Assembly: GCA_038562165.1 (NCBI GenBank) | Contig: JBCFAO010000021.1 | Coordinates: forward strand, 1 to 64,000 | Source: WRMS01 sp038562165 | GTDB lineage: Bacteria; Bacillota; Peptococcia; DRI-13; UBA5745 | Reading direction: 5' to 3' | DNA length: 64,000 nt | Part shown: positions 34,061-42,247 of the stretch, piece after piece | Layout: each line of letters opens with the position of its first letter | How positions within the stretch are numbered: position 1 is the first letter of the stretch | Translations under genes and position numbers: made by a program | Notes under the pieces: generated by a model | Told to the model about the DNA's origin: nothing | Database searches by the model: none | Seen by the model: only the letters and a program-made list of their open reading frames with translations

Positions 34061-34963
34061 CTAATTCTCTTCCAAACCCAGTTCCTTTAGCTGATGGACC
34101 TTATTGCGCCAATCTTCCTTGACCCGCACCCAAAGCTGTAAATTAACCTGAATCCCCAAAAGGTCTTCGATGTCTTTGCGGGCTTCAGTGCCAATCCACT
34201 TGAGGGTGCCCCCGCCCTTGCCGATCAAAATGCCCTTTTGGCTGCTCCGCTCCACCACAATGGCAGCATGAATATCCATTAAATTATCGTGGCGGTCCGT
34301 CATTTTTTCCACCAGCACAGCAACGGAATAAGGCACCTCCTGGCGGGTGGCCAGCATCACTTTTTCCCGTATCATTTCCGCTATCATCACCCGTTCCGGC
34401 TGATCCGTCATTTCATCTTCGTCATAACAGGGCGGACCGGGCTGGAAATATTCAACGGTAGCCCCCAGAAGATCCGGGATATTATCGCCTTTCAATGCCG
34501 AAAGAGGAAAGATATGATCAAATTGCCGTCTCTCATGAAAAGCGGCGATAATGGGCAATAGTTCCTCCTTGGCCAGCAGGTCAACCTTGTTAAGCAGAAG
34601 GAAAACCGGCTTCTTTACTTTCTCCAGCATTTGCAGGATATATGCTTCACCGGCTCCAAATTCTGCAGTAGCATCTACAATATAATATACCACGTCGGCT
34701 ACCTCAAGGACTCCGGCGGCGGTATCCACCATGTTTTTGCCCAGCCTGTCTTTAGGTTTATGGACGCCGGGAGTATCGAAAATCACCATCTGCCATTGCG
34801 GCTTCGTCACGATCCCCATAATTCTCGTTCTGGTGGTTTGAGGCTTATCGGTAACAATAGCTACTTTTTCTCCTACCAGATAATTAAGCAAAGTGGATTT
34901 GCCGGCATTGGGCCGGCCGATCAAGGCCACCGAGCCAAAACGGTGCTCTTTTGTTTTTGTCAT
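34061..34963 (-). CDS. era: GTPase Era
   Basis: Ribosome 30S assembly GTPase. 300 residues with G1 GRPNAGKSTLLNYLVG, G2 TDKPQTTRTRIMGI, G3 DTPGVHKPKDRLGKNM, G4 LLLNKVDLL and a C-terminal KH domain (VVERSSQKGILIGKGGGTLK). The usual dgkA and cdd genes between ybeY and era are missing here. Confidence 0.97.
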   Translation of the reverse strand: MTKTKEHRFGSVALIGRPNAGKSTLLNYLVGEKVAIVTDKPQTTRTRIMGIVTKPQWQMVIFDTPGVHKPKDRLGKNMVDTAAGVLEVADVVYYIVDATAEFGAGEAYILQMLEKVKKPVFLLLNKVDLLAKEELLPIIAAFHERRQFDHIFPLSALKGDNIPDLLGATVEYFQPGPPCYDEDEMTDQPERVMIAEMIREKVMLATRQEVPYSVAVLVEKMTDRHDNLMDIHAAIVVERSSQKGILIGKGGGTLKWIGTEARKDIEDLLGIQVNLQLWVRVKEDWRNKVHQLKELGLEEN

Positions 34964-35014
34964 GTTGCGCTCCTGTTCAGCGTTTTTTAATTTTTTATTA
35001 TTAATCTAGTTTTA

Positions 35015-35473
35015 CTAACGGGGCAGCCCCATAGCCCTCAGAATCTGCCGCTGCAGCTCCTCCATATGAGCCGCCTCCTCCGGCCTCTGATGGTCCAGCC
35101 CCAAAAGATGCAGCATCCCATGAACCGTCAAAAAAGCCATTTCCCGTTCGTAGCTATGGCCGTAAGCCAAAGCCTGCTCCGCCGCCCGGTCTGTGGAAAT
35201 AATAATATCCCCCAAAAGCCGCCGCTGGTTGCCGCCGCTGGCCAAAGCCTGTCCCTCGTTGATGGGAAAGGAAAGCACATCCGTAGGCCGGTCCATATTG
35301 CGGTAAGCTTTATTCAGTTCCCGGATACCGGGATCATCAGTCAAAGTCAGGCTGACTTCCACTTTTTGATCGGCTTTCATCCGCAAGAGGCTTAGCTTCA
35401 CTGCCTGGCGCAGCAAGGCCGCCATCTTTTCGGAAGGCTTGCTCTTGCCCTGCCGGCTGAATACCAGCTTCAT
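35015..35473 (-). CDS. ybeY: Endoribonuclease YbeY
   Basis: rRNA-maturation metalloprotein, 152 residues. Zinc site in TVHGMLHLLGLDHQRPEEAA (His-x3-His-x5-His), preceded by YRNMDRPTDVLSFPINEG and LGDIIISTDRAAEQA. Confidence 0.96.
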   Translation of the reverse strand: MKLVFSRQGKSKPSEKMAALLRQAVKLSLLRMKADQKVEVSLTLTDDPGIRELNKAYRNMDRPTDVLSFPINEGQALASGGNQRRLLGDIIISTDRAAEQALAYGHSYEREMAFLTVHGMLHLLGLDHQRPEEAAHMEELQRQILRAMGLPR

Positions 35474-35523
35474 TTTTCCCCAATCCCTTCTATACTAATA
35501 CCGGTTAAAAAACCGCTATAGCT

Positions 35524-37938
35524 TTATTTCCCTTGCTGCGGCGGGCTGCCGGGTTCCGGCAAGCCGCTAAGCTCCGGCGGGTTGCCGGGTGCTGCTGCCG
35601 GACTGCCGGCCTTAGCGGCGCCTTCTGCCGCCTCTTCCGGCTGGCTGCCGGACTTGCCGGCGCCCCCTTCCGCCGCTGTCCCTTCTGCCGGGTTCCCTTC
35701 CCCCTGCTCTCCGGGATTATCTTCCGTTTTTTCCATGCCCTTTTTCATCACGGCCAGCACATTCTCCGGATACTCAATGCGGCTATGGTAAATACCGTTC
35801 AGCACCTGGGTAAAACTCTGTCCAATGGTTTTCAAGTCGCTGAGGGATAAATGGGAATCCTCCAACTGTCCGTCGGCAACTTTGTCATTGATCAGCTTCT
35901 TTACCGCCGCTTCCATTTTATCGCCGCTGACATTCATGGAGCGGATAGCCGCTTCCACGGAGTCTGCCAGCATGACTAAAGCCGTTTCTTTGGATTGAGG
36001 CCTTGGCCCGGGATAGCGGAAATCGCTTTCCTTGACTTTTTCGGGATCCTCCGCCTCTTCCAGAGCCTTGTGGTAGAAAAAAGCCATGATGCTGTCACCG
36101 TGATGCTGGACAATAAAATCCAGCACCTTTTCCGGCAGTTTATTTTTTCTTCCGATTTCCAGACCATCCTTCACATGGGAACTCAGAATCAAAGCGCTGA
36201 GGGCAGGCGTCAGCTTGTCATGAGGATTGGCGCCGGCCAACTGGTTTTCCACGAAGAAATAGGGCCGCCTGGTCTTGCCGATGTCGTGGTAATAAGCCCC
36301 TACCCTTACCAATATTGGATCCGCTCCTACCGCATCGGCAGCGGCTTCCGCCAGATTGCCCACCAAAATACTGTGGTGATAGGTGCCCGGCGCCTTCAGC
36401 AGCAGCTCCTTCAATAAGGGCTGCCGGGGATTGGACAGTTCCATCAAACTGACGCTGGTGGTGACGTGGAAAGCCGACTCCAGAAACGGCAGGCTGCCGT
36501 AAGCCAGAATAGGAGAAAAGAAGCCGTTGACCACGCCCAGAATCACGCCGTAGAAAATGGTCATTCTGGCATGGTTGTTCATAATACCCATGCCTATGAT
36601 CATCCAGGAGTTAACCAGGGCAATCATCAAACCGGCCTTGGCCCATTCCGAACGCTGGGCATAACGGCTGATGCCGTATATGCCGATCATGCTGCCGGCA
36701 AAGGCCACAATAGTGTAAGAAAGGCCGCCGCCCGCCAAAATGCCAATATACAGGCTTACGACAGTGCCAAAAAATACCCCCAGCCAGCTATCCATGAGAA
36801 TAGCAATCAATATGCTGCCGGCAGAGGCGGGAATTAAATAAGCCACCTGCTCCGCCATTATGGGCTCAGGGCTGATATTGATGGCCACAATAAGCCGGGC
36901 TACCGCCAAAATCATAAGAAAAAGCAGACTCAGCAGCGTATAATGCTTGCCGTCGGCCAGGTTTTTTGGGGGGAACTGTTTTAAATACAGTGAAAGCAGG
37001 AAAAAGATGCCGGCAGTAAATACCGCCACGCCCACCAGCATCACATAAGGAGCCTTGCTCCGCTGATACCCCAGAGCTTTAAGGATCTCGATATGATTGG
37101 CCGTCACTACCTCACCCTTGCCGATCACCTTTTGATTGCGGTATACCGTATTTAAAACCGGCGGCTCCTTGCTGGCCGCTTCCTCTCTGGCCCGCATAGT
37201 CGTTTCTTCGTCGAAAATAAAGTTGGCGTCCAGGTTAATAAAGCGAAATACGGCCTGCAGGAAAGAGACTTGCTCCTCATTATTAATTCGCAGGTATACC
37301 TCGTCTAATATTCTTTTTCTGGCTTCCTCCACCTCTTCTTTGCGCACGCCTTTCGTCCATTGCTCCGTCATAATATTGACGGCCTCGCTGCGCAGGGACT
37401 GCAGGGTAATAGAATCCAGAGATAAAATAGCCTTGGCTGTGCTTTCCTTAATCTGTAGCTGAGCTATATAAGGAGCCGCCTGCTCCATCCGGCTTTTTGT
37501 TTCGGTGGGCTCTTGATTGCCTGCCGTCGGCTCCGTTTCTTCGGCAGCTCCATTGCCGGCGGCAGCCTGTCTGGCCGGGGCTTGTCCGTCTTCCGACAAT
37601 AAAGCCAAATCCTCCCAGGCTTTAAAAAGCTGGTTTAATTGATCCACCTGGCCTTCCAAAACGGCGCTGTCAAAAACGAAAATATCCCCCACCTTCTCAG
37701 CGGCAGCCTGGCGGTTGGCCTCGGTTTTGGCCGTATCCTCATAAGTCACGCTTTTGTCCGCTTCAATGGTGGCTTGAGACACTTCCCCTTCGCTAACAAA
37801 AAAATTACCCGGCAAATAGTAAGAGGAAAAAATCACCAGCACTCCCGCTAATGTGATTAGCCCCCATAACATGGCGTGATTAGCCGGACTCATGTCCTGA
37901 AAAAAACGTTGAATCTTTTCCTGCAAGGTCTTTGCCAC
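35524..37938 (-). CDS. 7TM-HD family c-di-AMP phosphodiesterase (PgpH/YqfF-like)
   Basis: 804 residues: an N-terminal helix, an extracellular 7TMR-HDED domain (about 60-300), seven membrane helices (about 305-480) and a cytoplasmic HD domain with PGTYHHSILVGNLAEAAADA, GAYYHDIGKTRRPYFF and IVQHHGDS. PgpH proteins of this architecture degrade c-di-AMP. An unusual tail of about 90 residues rich in Gly, Ala, Pro and Glu follows. Start is GTG, 3 bases after the phoH stop region. Confidence 0.92.
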   Translation of the reverse strand: MAKTLQEKIQRFFQDMSPANHAMLWGLITLAGVLVIFSSYYLPGNFFVSEGEVSQATIEADKSVTYEDTAKTEANRQAAAEKVGDIFVFDSAVLEGQVDQLNQLFKAWEDLALLSEDGQAPARQAAAGNGAAEETEPTAGNQEPTETKSRMEQAAPYIAQLQIKESTAKAILSLDSITLQSLRSEAVNIMTEQWTKGVRKEEVEEARKRILDEVYLRINNEEQVSFLQAVFRFINLDANFIFDEETTMRAREEAASKEPPVLNTVYRNQKVIGKGEVVTANHIEILKALGYQRSKAPYVMLVGVAVFTAGIFFLLSLYLKQFPPKNLADGKHYTLLSLLFLMILAVARLIVAINISPEPIMAEQVAYLIPASAGSILIAILMDSWLGVFFGTVVSLYIGILAGGGLSYTIVAFAGSMIGIYGISRYAQRSEWAKAGLMIALVNSWMIIGMGIMNNHARMTIFYGVILGVVNGFFSPILAYGSLPFLESAFHVTTSVSLMELSNPRQPLLKELLLKAPGTYHHSILVGNLAEAAADAVGADPILVRVGAYYHDIGKTRRPYFFVENQLAGANPHDKLTPALSALILSSHVKDGLEIGRKNKLPEKVLDFIVQHHGDSIMAFFYHKALEEAEDPEKVKESDFRYPGPRPQSKETALVMLADSVEAAIRSMNVSGDKMEAAVKKLINDKVADGQLEDSHLSLSDLKTIGQSFTQVLNGIYHSRIEYPENVLAVMKKGMEKTEDNPGEQGEGNPAEGTAAEGGAGKSGSQPEEAAEGAAKAGSPAAAPGNPPELSGLPEPGSPPQQGK

Positions 37939-37941
37939 TGG

Positions 37942-38928
37942 TTATCGCCCCCGTTTTTCTTCAACCGTCCTCTGCTCATCGTAATCTTCGTAAGCCTGAA
38001 TAATCCGCTGCACCACAGGATGCCGGACAATATCCACCTTGGTCAGATAGAGGAAACTGATGCCGGACACACCCTTTAAAATCCGCTGTACCGAAACCAG
38101 GCCGGATTCCTGGGCCTTGCCGATATCGATCTGGGTCACGTCTCCGGTAATTACCGCTTTGGAATTAAAGCCAATGCGGGTTAAAAACATCTTCATCTGC
38201 TCCGGCGTAGTGTTTTGGGCCTCATCCAAAATAATAAAAGAATCGTCTAAGGTTCTGCCTCTCATATAGGCCAGAGGTGCAATTTCGATAACGGACTTCT
38301 CGATGTAGCGCTGAGCCGCTTCCATGCCTAAAATATCGAAGAGGCCGTCATAAAGGGGCCGCAGGTAGGGGTCCACTTTATCCTGTAAATCTCCCGGCAA
38401 AAAGCCCAGCTTTTCACCGGCTTCCACTGCCGGCCGGGTAAGGATGATCCGGTTCACCATTTTGTTTTTTAGCGCCGTGACGGCCATCACCACCGCCAGA
38501 TAGGTTTTGCCTGTACCGGCAGGACCGATGCCAAAAACGATATCCTGCTTATTGATGGCTTGTACATAGCGGTATTGGCCGATGGTTTTGGCCTTGATCA
38601 GCCGGCCTCTGACCGTGGTTTGAAGGACTTGATTCAGTGCCTCCCCCAAATCCTGAGCCATGCCCTCCTGCAAGGCGCCCAGGCAATAGGTAATATCCGC
38701 TGCTGTAATGATATGGCCTTTTTCTGCCATGGACTTTAATTGCTGCAAAAGAGCCAGGCCCAATTGCACTTCGCTTTCTTCCCCGATCAGCCGCAACTCG
38801 CCGCCCCGTCCGGACAAACGGGCATTGAGCCGGCTTTCCAGAAAACTCAGGTTTTCATCATTAGGACCGTATAAGTTGGCGGCCAGGCCGTTTTCCAAGG
38901 GGAATGATCCTTCTATGGTCTTGGACAA
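37942..38928 (-). CDS. phoH: PhoH-like ATPase
   Basis: P-loop ATPase usually next to ybeY. About 328 residues. Walker A VFGIGPAGTGKTYLAVVMAV, motif ILTRPAVEAGEKLGFLPG, Walker B FIILDEAQNTTPEQMKMFLT. AGGAGG lies inside the longer ATG frame and points to a TTG at 38928 (spacing 7), so that start is preferred over ATG at 38949. Confidence 0.92.
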   Translation of the reverse strand: MSKTIEGSFPLENGLAANLYGPNDENLSFLESRLNARLSGRGGELRLIGEESEVQLGLALLQQLKSMAEKGHIITAADITYCLGALQEGMAQDLGEALNQVLQTTVRGRLIKAKTIGQYRYVQAINKQDIVFGIGPAGTGKTYLAVVMAVTALKNKMVNRIILTRPAVEAGEKLGFLPGDLQDKVDPYLRPLYDGLFDILGMEAAQRYIEKSVIEIAPLAYMRGRTLDDSFIILDEAQNTTPEQMKMFLTRIGFNSKAVITGDVTQIDIGKAQESGLVSVQRILKGVSGISFLYLTKVDIVRHPVVQRIIQAYEDYDEQRTVEEKRGR

Positions 38929-38978
38929 TCCTTTTCCTCCTCGTAACATAACGAGACCAGGCTCGTTAAATTAATAAA

Positions 38979-39572
38979 TTATATCAAATATTTCCTTTTT
39001 CTGCAATCGAAATGATTAAACCGCCGGGCAAACAACCGGTAAAGCCCATAGCCAAGAATACCGCCGATGACATTAAAAATCATATCGTCAATATCGCTGA
39101 CCCCTGTTCCCCATAGCCACTGCAGCGTTTCAATACCCAGGGATACCAATAAGGAAATCAGCAATACCTTTCTGCCGCTAACAGGCTGGTTTTTTATTTG
39201 CCAGCATGAAGGCAGCAAAATTCCTAAAGGAATAAACCAGGCGATATTGCCTGCCACGGGATAAAACAGCTTCAGCCAACCGCCTCTTAGCTGTTTTATT
39301 GTTACAAAAAACGGGATAAGCTGAAGGCCATAGCGGCCCCGGTGCCGGCCCTCCGCCACGGCAAGCCAATCAATGCCGGGCCTGGATACGGTGATTAAAA
39401 ACAATGTTGCTAAATAAAAAACCGTGGCCGTAAGCCATAATTCATTATACCGGTTAAAGCCCTTGCCCTTAATTCGGCAAAAAAGCCAGCGCCAGGCCAG
39501 GAAGGCGGCTGCAGCAGCCGGCGCCCAAAGGGCGGCCCGGAATAATATGGGCACAATTTGATGGACAGGCAT
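38979..39572 (-). CDS. VanZ-like membrane protein
   Basis: 197 residues, about five membrane helices. VanZ signatures: NIAWFIPLGILLPSCW, LLISLLVSLGIETLQWLWG, TGVSDIDDMIFNVIGGILGY. VanZ-family proteins are linked to glycopeptide resistance, but most have no proven role. It is inserted between phoH and yqfD, where the usual operon has none. Confidence 0.82.
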   Translation of the reverse strand: MPVHQIVPILFRAALWAPAAAAAFLAWRWLFCRIKGKGFNRYNELWLTATVFYLATLFLITVSRPGIDWLAVAEGRHRGRYGLQLIPFFVTIKQLRGGWLKLFYPVAGNIAWFIPLGILLPSCWQIKNQPVSGRKVLLISLLVSLGIETLQWLWGTGVSDIDDMIFNVIGGILGYGLYRLFARRFNHFDCRKRKYLI

Positions 39573-39668
39573 ACACTGTATTCCTCCCTTTCCTGATACA
39601 GTATACCCTATTTCCCCCGGTTTTTGCGAGAACAGTTTTTAAGTGCACGAGCCTTAGGCAGGTCATTT

Positions 39669-39724
39669 AGTTTGGCTCGTCGAGTTTGGTTGGTCGAGTT
39701 TGGCTAGTCGAGTTTGGCTAGTTG
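39669..39724. repeat. Tandem 14-bp repeat, four units
   Basis: Four consecutive units: AGTTTGGCTCGTCG, AGTTTGGTTGGTCG, AGTTTGGCTAGTCG and AGTTTGGCTAGTTG. Period 14, 1-3 differences between units. Confidence 0.85.
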
Positions 39725-39761
39725 GTTATGGCCAGTTCAGTTTTGGCCTACTGGGTTTCCA

Positions 39762-40015
39762 TAGGCTAACTGAGCAAAATTGCAAGTTTGTCTTCATTCG
39801 CCTAGGCTAACTGTGCAAAAATGCAAGTTTGTAAAGGGCATTGCCCCCTAAAACAGGGGGGCGTCCAATTTGCCACACTATATACAGTCGAAAAGCGGAT
39901 TTGCATACCGCTAGACTTGAAATATTGAGCATTTTGCCAAGCAAATAATGAACAAAGCTGCAAAATTGAGCAGTTAGCCTAAGCGAAGGACGACAAACCT
40001 GCAATTTTGCACAAA
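39762..40015. repeat. Repeat element with direct and inverted copies
   Basis: TAGGCTAACTGAGCAAAATT (39762 onward) recurs at 39803 with 28 of 30 matches. The pair then recurs as inverted arms at about 39958-40015 (for example TTGAGCAGTTAGCCTAAGCG), so about 58 bases on each side are near-complementary around a centre of about 130 bases. This can fold as a large cruciform or RNA hairpin. No transposase is present. It resembles a non-autonomous (MITE-like) or REP-like element. Confidence 0.75.
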
Positions 40016-40107
40016 ATAGCCCATCCACCGGAGCCACTTTTTCATTCAACTGCTTCGGGTCAATCCTGCACTCCGCCGCATTCCGCCGCACTCCTGGCCG
40101 CCGGACT

Positions 40108-41400
40108 TTAATCCCTTCTTACGTATTCTCCTATATCCTCTAAAGTCTCTACAGCCCAAAGGATTTGCACCTTGCCATCCAGCTCCTGGCCGGGCCGCAC
40201 TTCCTCCCGCAAGATCCGGCAATCCAAAGGTGTCTGCCGGAACAAATCTTCTCTGGCCAGACGTATGCTTTCCGCCGCCGCTTGCTGCAAATCCCTTTCT
40301 TGTACGGATAGACTTTGCTCTTTATGGGTAACGCTGATCAGTTGTATCTCCTTTTCTTGATTCTTGTCTTGCCACAAAGTCTTTACGTTTACTACCTGGC
40401 GGTAAACCTCATAAGGAGGCTGGGGCAGCCCGGAAAGCCGCCATTCCTGGCCCAAAACCCTTAGCTGATACCAGGTAGTCTCCTCTCCCGTATCCTGATG
40501 TATTTCCTCCCGTAAAGCGCTTTCTTGCAGGATTTCCCTATGCACCCGGGCCCTGATCACTCCCCGGGCCGGCAAAAGCCGCAGCCCTTTTTGGGCAGCC
40601 TTTTCCTCCGCATCCTCTTCTCCACTGCTTTCCTTTGGACCAAGACCGGCTTTTAGCCGCCGCTCCTCCTCTCTTTGCTGGCTTTTCCAGCGGGCCAGCC
40701 ATTCTTCCTGAGTTAAAGGCTGGTAGCCGGCAATCAACACCTGGCCCTTACGCACGGTTTCGCCGGGTCTTACCATAGCCGTGCCCTGCAAGACCAGAAT
40801 CTCCTCCACAACGCCGTCAACGGCGGCTACTAAATCCCCCCGGCCCACCATGCTGGCATCCACCTGGTTTTTCTTCTCCACAATAGTCAAGGTCAGGCGG
40901 CTGCCCTCGATTTCGATGCCTACCCAGGATACGCCCGGCAAAGACCGGTAAAGTCCGTCTCTTACTTCATCCTGATGTACTGCCGATTTTAAGCTGCCGG
41001 GAGTCAGGCCGTAAGCTCCGGCTATTTCCCTGGCAGCCAGATTTAATTGAGGGTCATTGCAGCGAACGTCCACAAACCAGATAAAACGGCTGACGCAAAA
41101 GAGCATCAGGATAAATAGGACGCCGCCTATTACAAAAGAACGCCGCCTCTTCATTTTGGCCAGCAGAAAGGCCGGCCCCTTTTTTCCGGTAATTTTCATG
41201 CGGCAACGGTTTTGCCGGGCCAGGCGAAATAATGGCCTAATGCCTTCGATGCTGGTTTCCAACTGCCAAATGCCTTTTTCCGTCTCCTTCAATTGCCACA
41301 AGGGTATGCCCCGGCTGACGGCCATATTCACGGTCCGGTCCGGCTCTCCGTCCCACAAGCGCAAGGCCACCCGGTTTTGAGCACTGTTTTTTGTCTTCAT
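40108..41400 (-). CDS. yqfD: Sporulation protein YqfD
   Basis: 430 residues. It has one membrane helix (RSFVIGGVLFILMLFCVSRF) after a cytoplasmic YqfD domain (NMAVSRGIPLWQLKETEKG), then a large extracytoplasmic part with FtsQ-like (POTRA) features (LTPGSLKSAVHQDEVRDGLY, PGVSWVGIEIEGSRLTLTIV) and VRPGETVRKGQVLIAGYQPL. A sigma-E controlled sporulation gene in Bacillus, needed at an early engulfment-linked step. It follows yqfC, as expected. Confidence 0.93.
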   Translation of the reverse strand: MKTKNSAQNRVALRLWDGEPDRTVNMAVSRGIPLWQLKETEKGIWQLETSIEGIRPLFRLARQNRCRMKITGKKGPAFLLAKMKRRRSFVIGGVLFILMLFCVSRFIWFVDVRCNDPQLNLAAREIAGAYGLTPGSLKSAVHQDEVRDGLYRSLPGVSWVGIEIEGSRLTLTIVEKKNQVDASMVGRGDLVAAVDGVVEEILVLQGTAMVRPGETVRKGQVLIAGYQPLTQEEWLARWKSQQREEERRLKAGLGPKESSGEEDAEEKAAQKGLRLLPARGVIRARVHREILQESALREEIHQDTGEETTWYQLRVLGQEWRLSGLPQPPYEVYRQVVNVKTLWQDKNQEKEIQLISVTHKEQSLSVQERDLQQAAAESIRLAREDLFRQTPLDCRILREEVRPGQELDGKVQILWAVETLEDIGEYVRRD

Positions 41401-41436
41401 GGTTCACTCCGCATTATAACGAATCGATCAATGGAC

Positions 41437-41718
41437 CTATAAACGAAAATGGATTTCCTCAATGATCCCTGCCAAACAAAAGAATTCCCGGTCTATTCTG
41501 CTGATTTCCAACTCACGGCCTTTAATCCTCAATTCTCCTGTTTTTAAGGCAACCACCGTCTCCGTCAGGGAATAAGATAAAATGCCCAGATGATTTTCCA
41601 GCTCGATATAGCGATTGCCCAGCATATTCATACGGGGCAGATCGAGAATACCCTGGCCGGGGAGCATCTCTTTTGTTTTTTCGAAAAGGCTGCCGCCTTC
41701 CCTGGGTTGCTGCTTCAT
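41437..41718 (-). CDS. yqfC: Sporulation protein YqfC (YabP/YqfC family)
   Basis: 93 residues: GILDLPRMNMLGNRYIELEN, GILSYSLTETVVALKTGELR, IKGRELEISRID. Length and order (yqfC-yqfD) match the conserved sporulation pair. Confidence 0.93.
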   Translation of the reverse strand: MKQQPREGGSLFEKTKEMLPGQGILDLPRMNMLGNRYIELENHLGILSYSLTETVVALKTGELRIKGRELEISRIDREFFCLAGIIEEIHFRL

Positions 41719-41910
41719 TTCCTCTCCCTCTCCTATCCGGCTTCGGTTGTTTCTGCCTGATACAAAGATTGCGTATATCTTCGCTATTTCTATATGTATG
41801 AAGGATGCTTTGCTCCTATGTTAAAAAGGCGGGGATACTTTGGTCAATTTGGTTAAACCATACAAAATAGCGTTTTTATAAAAAAATAGTGTCTTTATAA
41901 AATGGGATCA

Positions 41911-41965
41911 AAAAAAGGAGGGTCTCTAAGCTTTTTTCAAGCTTGTTGAGACGTCTCCTTTTTTT
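41911..41965 (-). terminator. Terminator of the hydCBA operon
   Basis: AAAAAAAGGAG...TCTC-AAGCTT and AAGCTT...GAGA-CTCCTTTTTTT arms surround a central TTTTTTC loop. The long A and T tracts make it bidirectional. It lies 37 bases after the last gene of the hydrogenase operon. Confidence 0.75.
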
Positions 41966-42001
41966 ATTCTTTAGGTATGGTTGGGAAATTCAGCAGATGG
42001 C

Positions 42002-42247
42002 TTAGCTTTCTAAGACTTTCTCTTTAAAGAAGCTTCTTGCTTGTATTGGCGTAACTTTTTCCGGCGATCCTTCGCCAATTCTGACGCTGACCCCCTCCTG
42101 GCCGCAGCAGCCCATGCAAAAGACGCCGCGAAGCTCTACCTGATCATGAAGCTGATGCTCCTCGATCAATTGCTGGAACGTAGAAATCATGTTATAGGAG
42201 CCCTTAACGTGACAGGCGCTGCCGATGCAAACATTAATGTTGATCAT
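42002..42247 (-). CDS. Thioredoxin-like [2Fe-2S] ferredoxin of the hydABC operon
   Basis: About 81 residues: MININVCIGSACHVKGSYNM (Cys-x4-Cys) and GVFCMGCCGQEGVSVRIG (Cys-x3-Cys). Closest in layout to the 80-residue protein in the sensory hydrogenase operon and to the C-terminal fold of HydC. Its ATG overlaps the hydA stop by 4 bases (ATGA); a GTG 3 codons upstream is also in frame. Likely electron carrier or accessory subunit of the HydABC complex. Confidence 0.82.
   Translation of the reverse strand: MININVCIGSACHVKGSYNMISTFQQLIEEHQLHDQVELRGVFCMGCCGQEGVSVRIGEGSPEKVTPIQARSFFKEKVLES

Larger units (their letters stand above)
39573..40107. other. 535-base gap with repeats, no gene
   Basis: Holds a 14-base tandem repeat and a large imperfect inverted repeat (see separate entries). 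A 94-codon open frame on the minus strand crosses the inverted repeat but has no ribosome site and no family signature. Confidence 0.6.

Noticed and set aside
39807..40091. 94-codon open frame on the minus strand
   Set aside because: It runs through the inverted-repeat element, has no ribosome site and no recognisable protein family.
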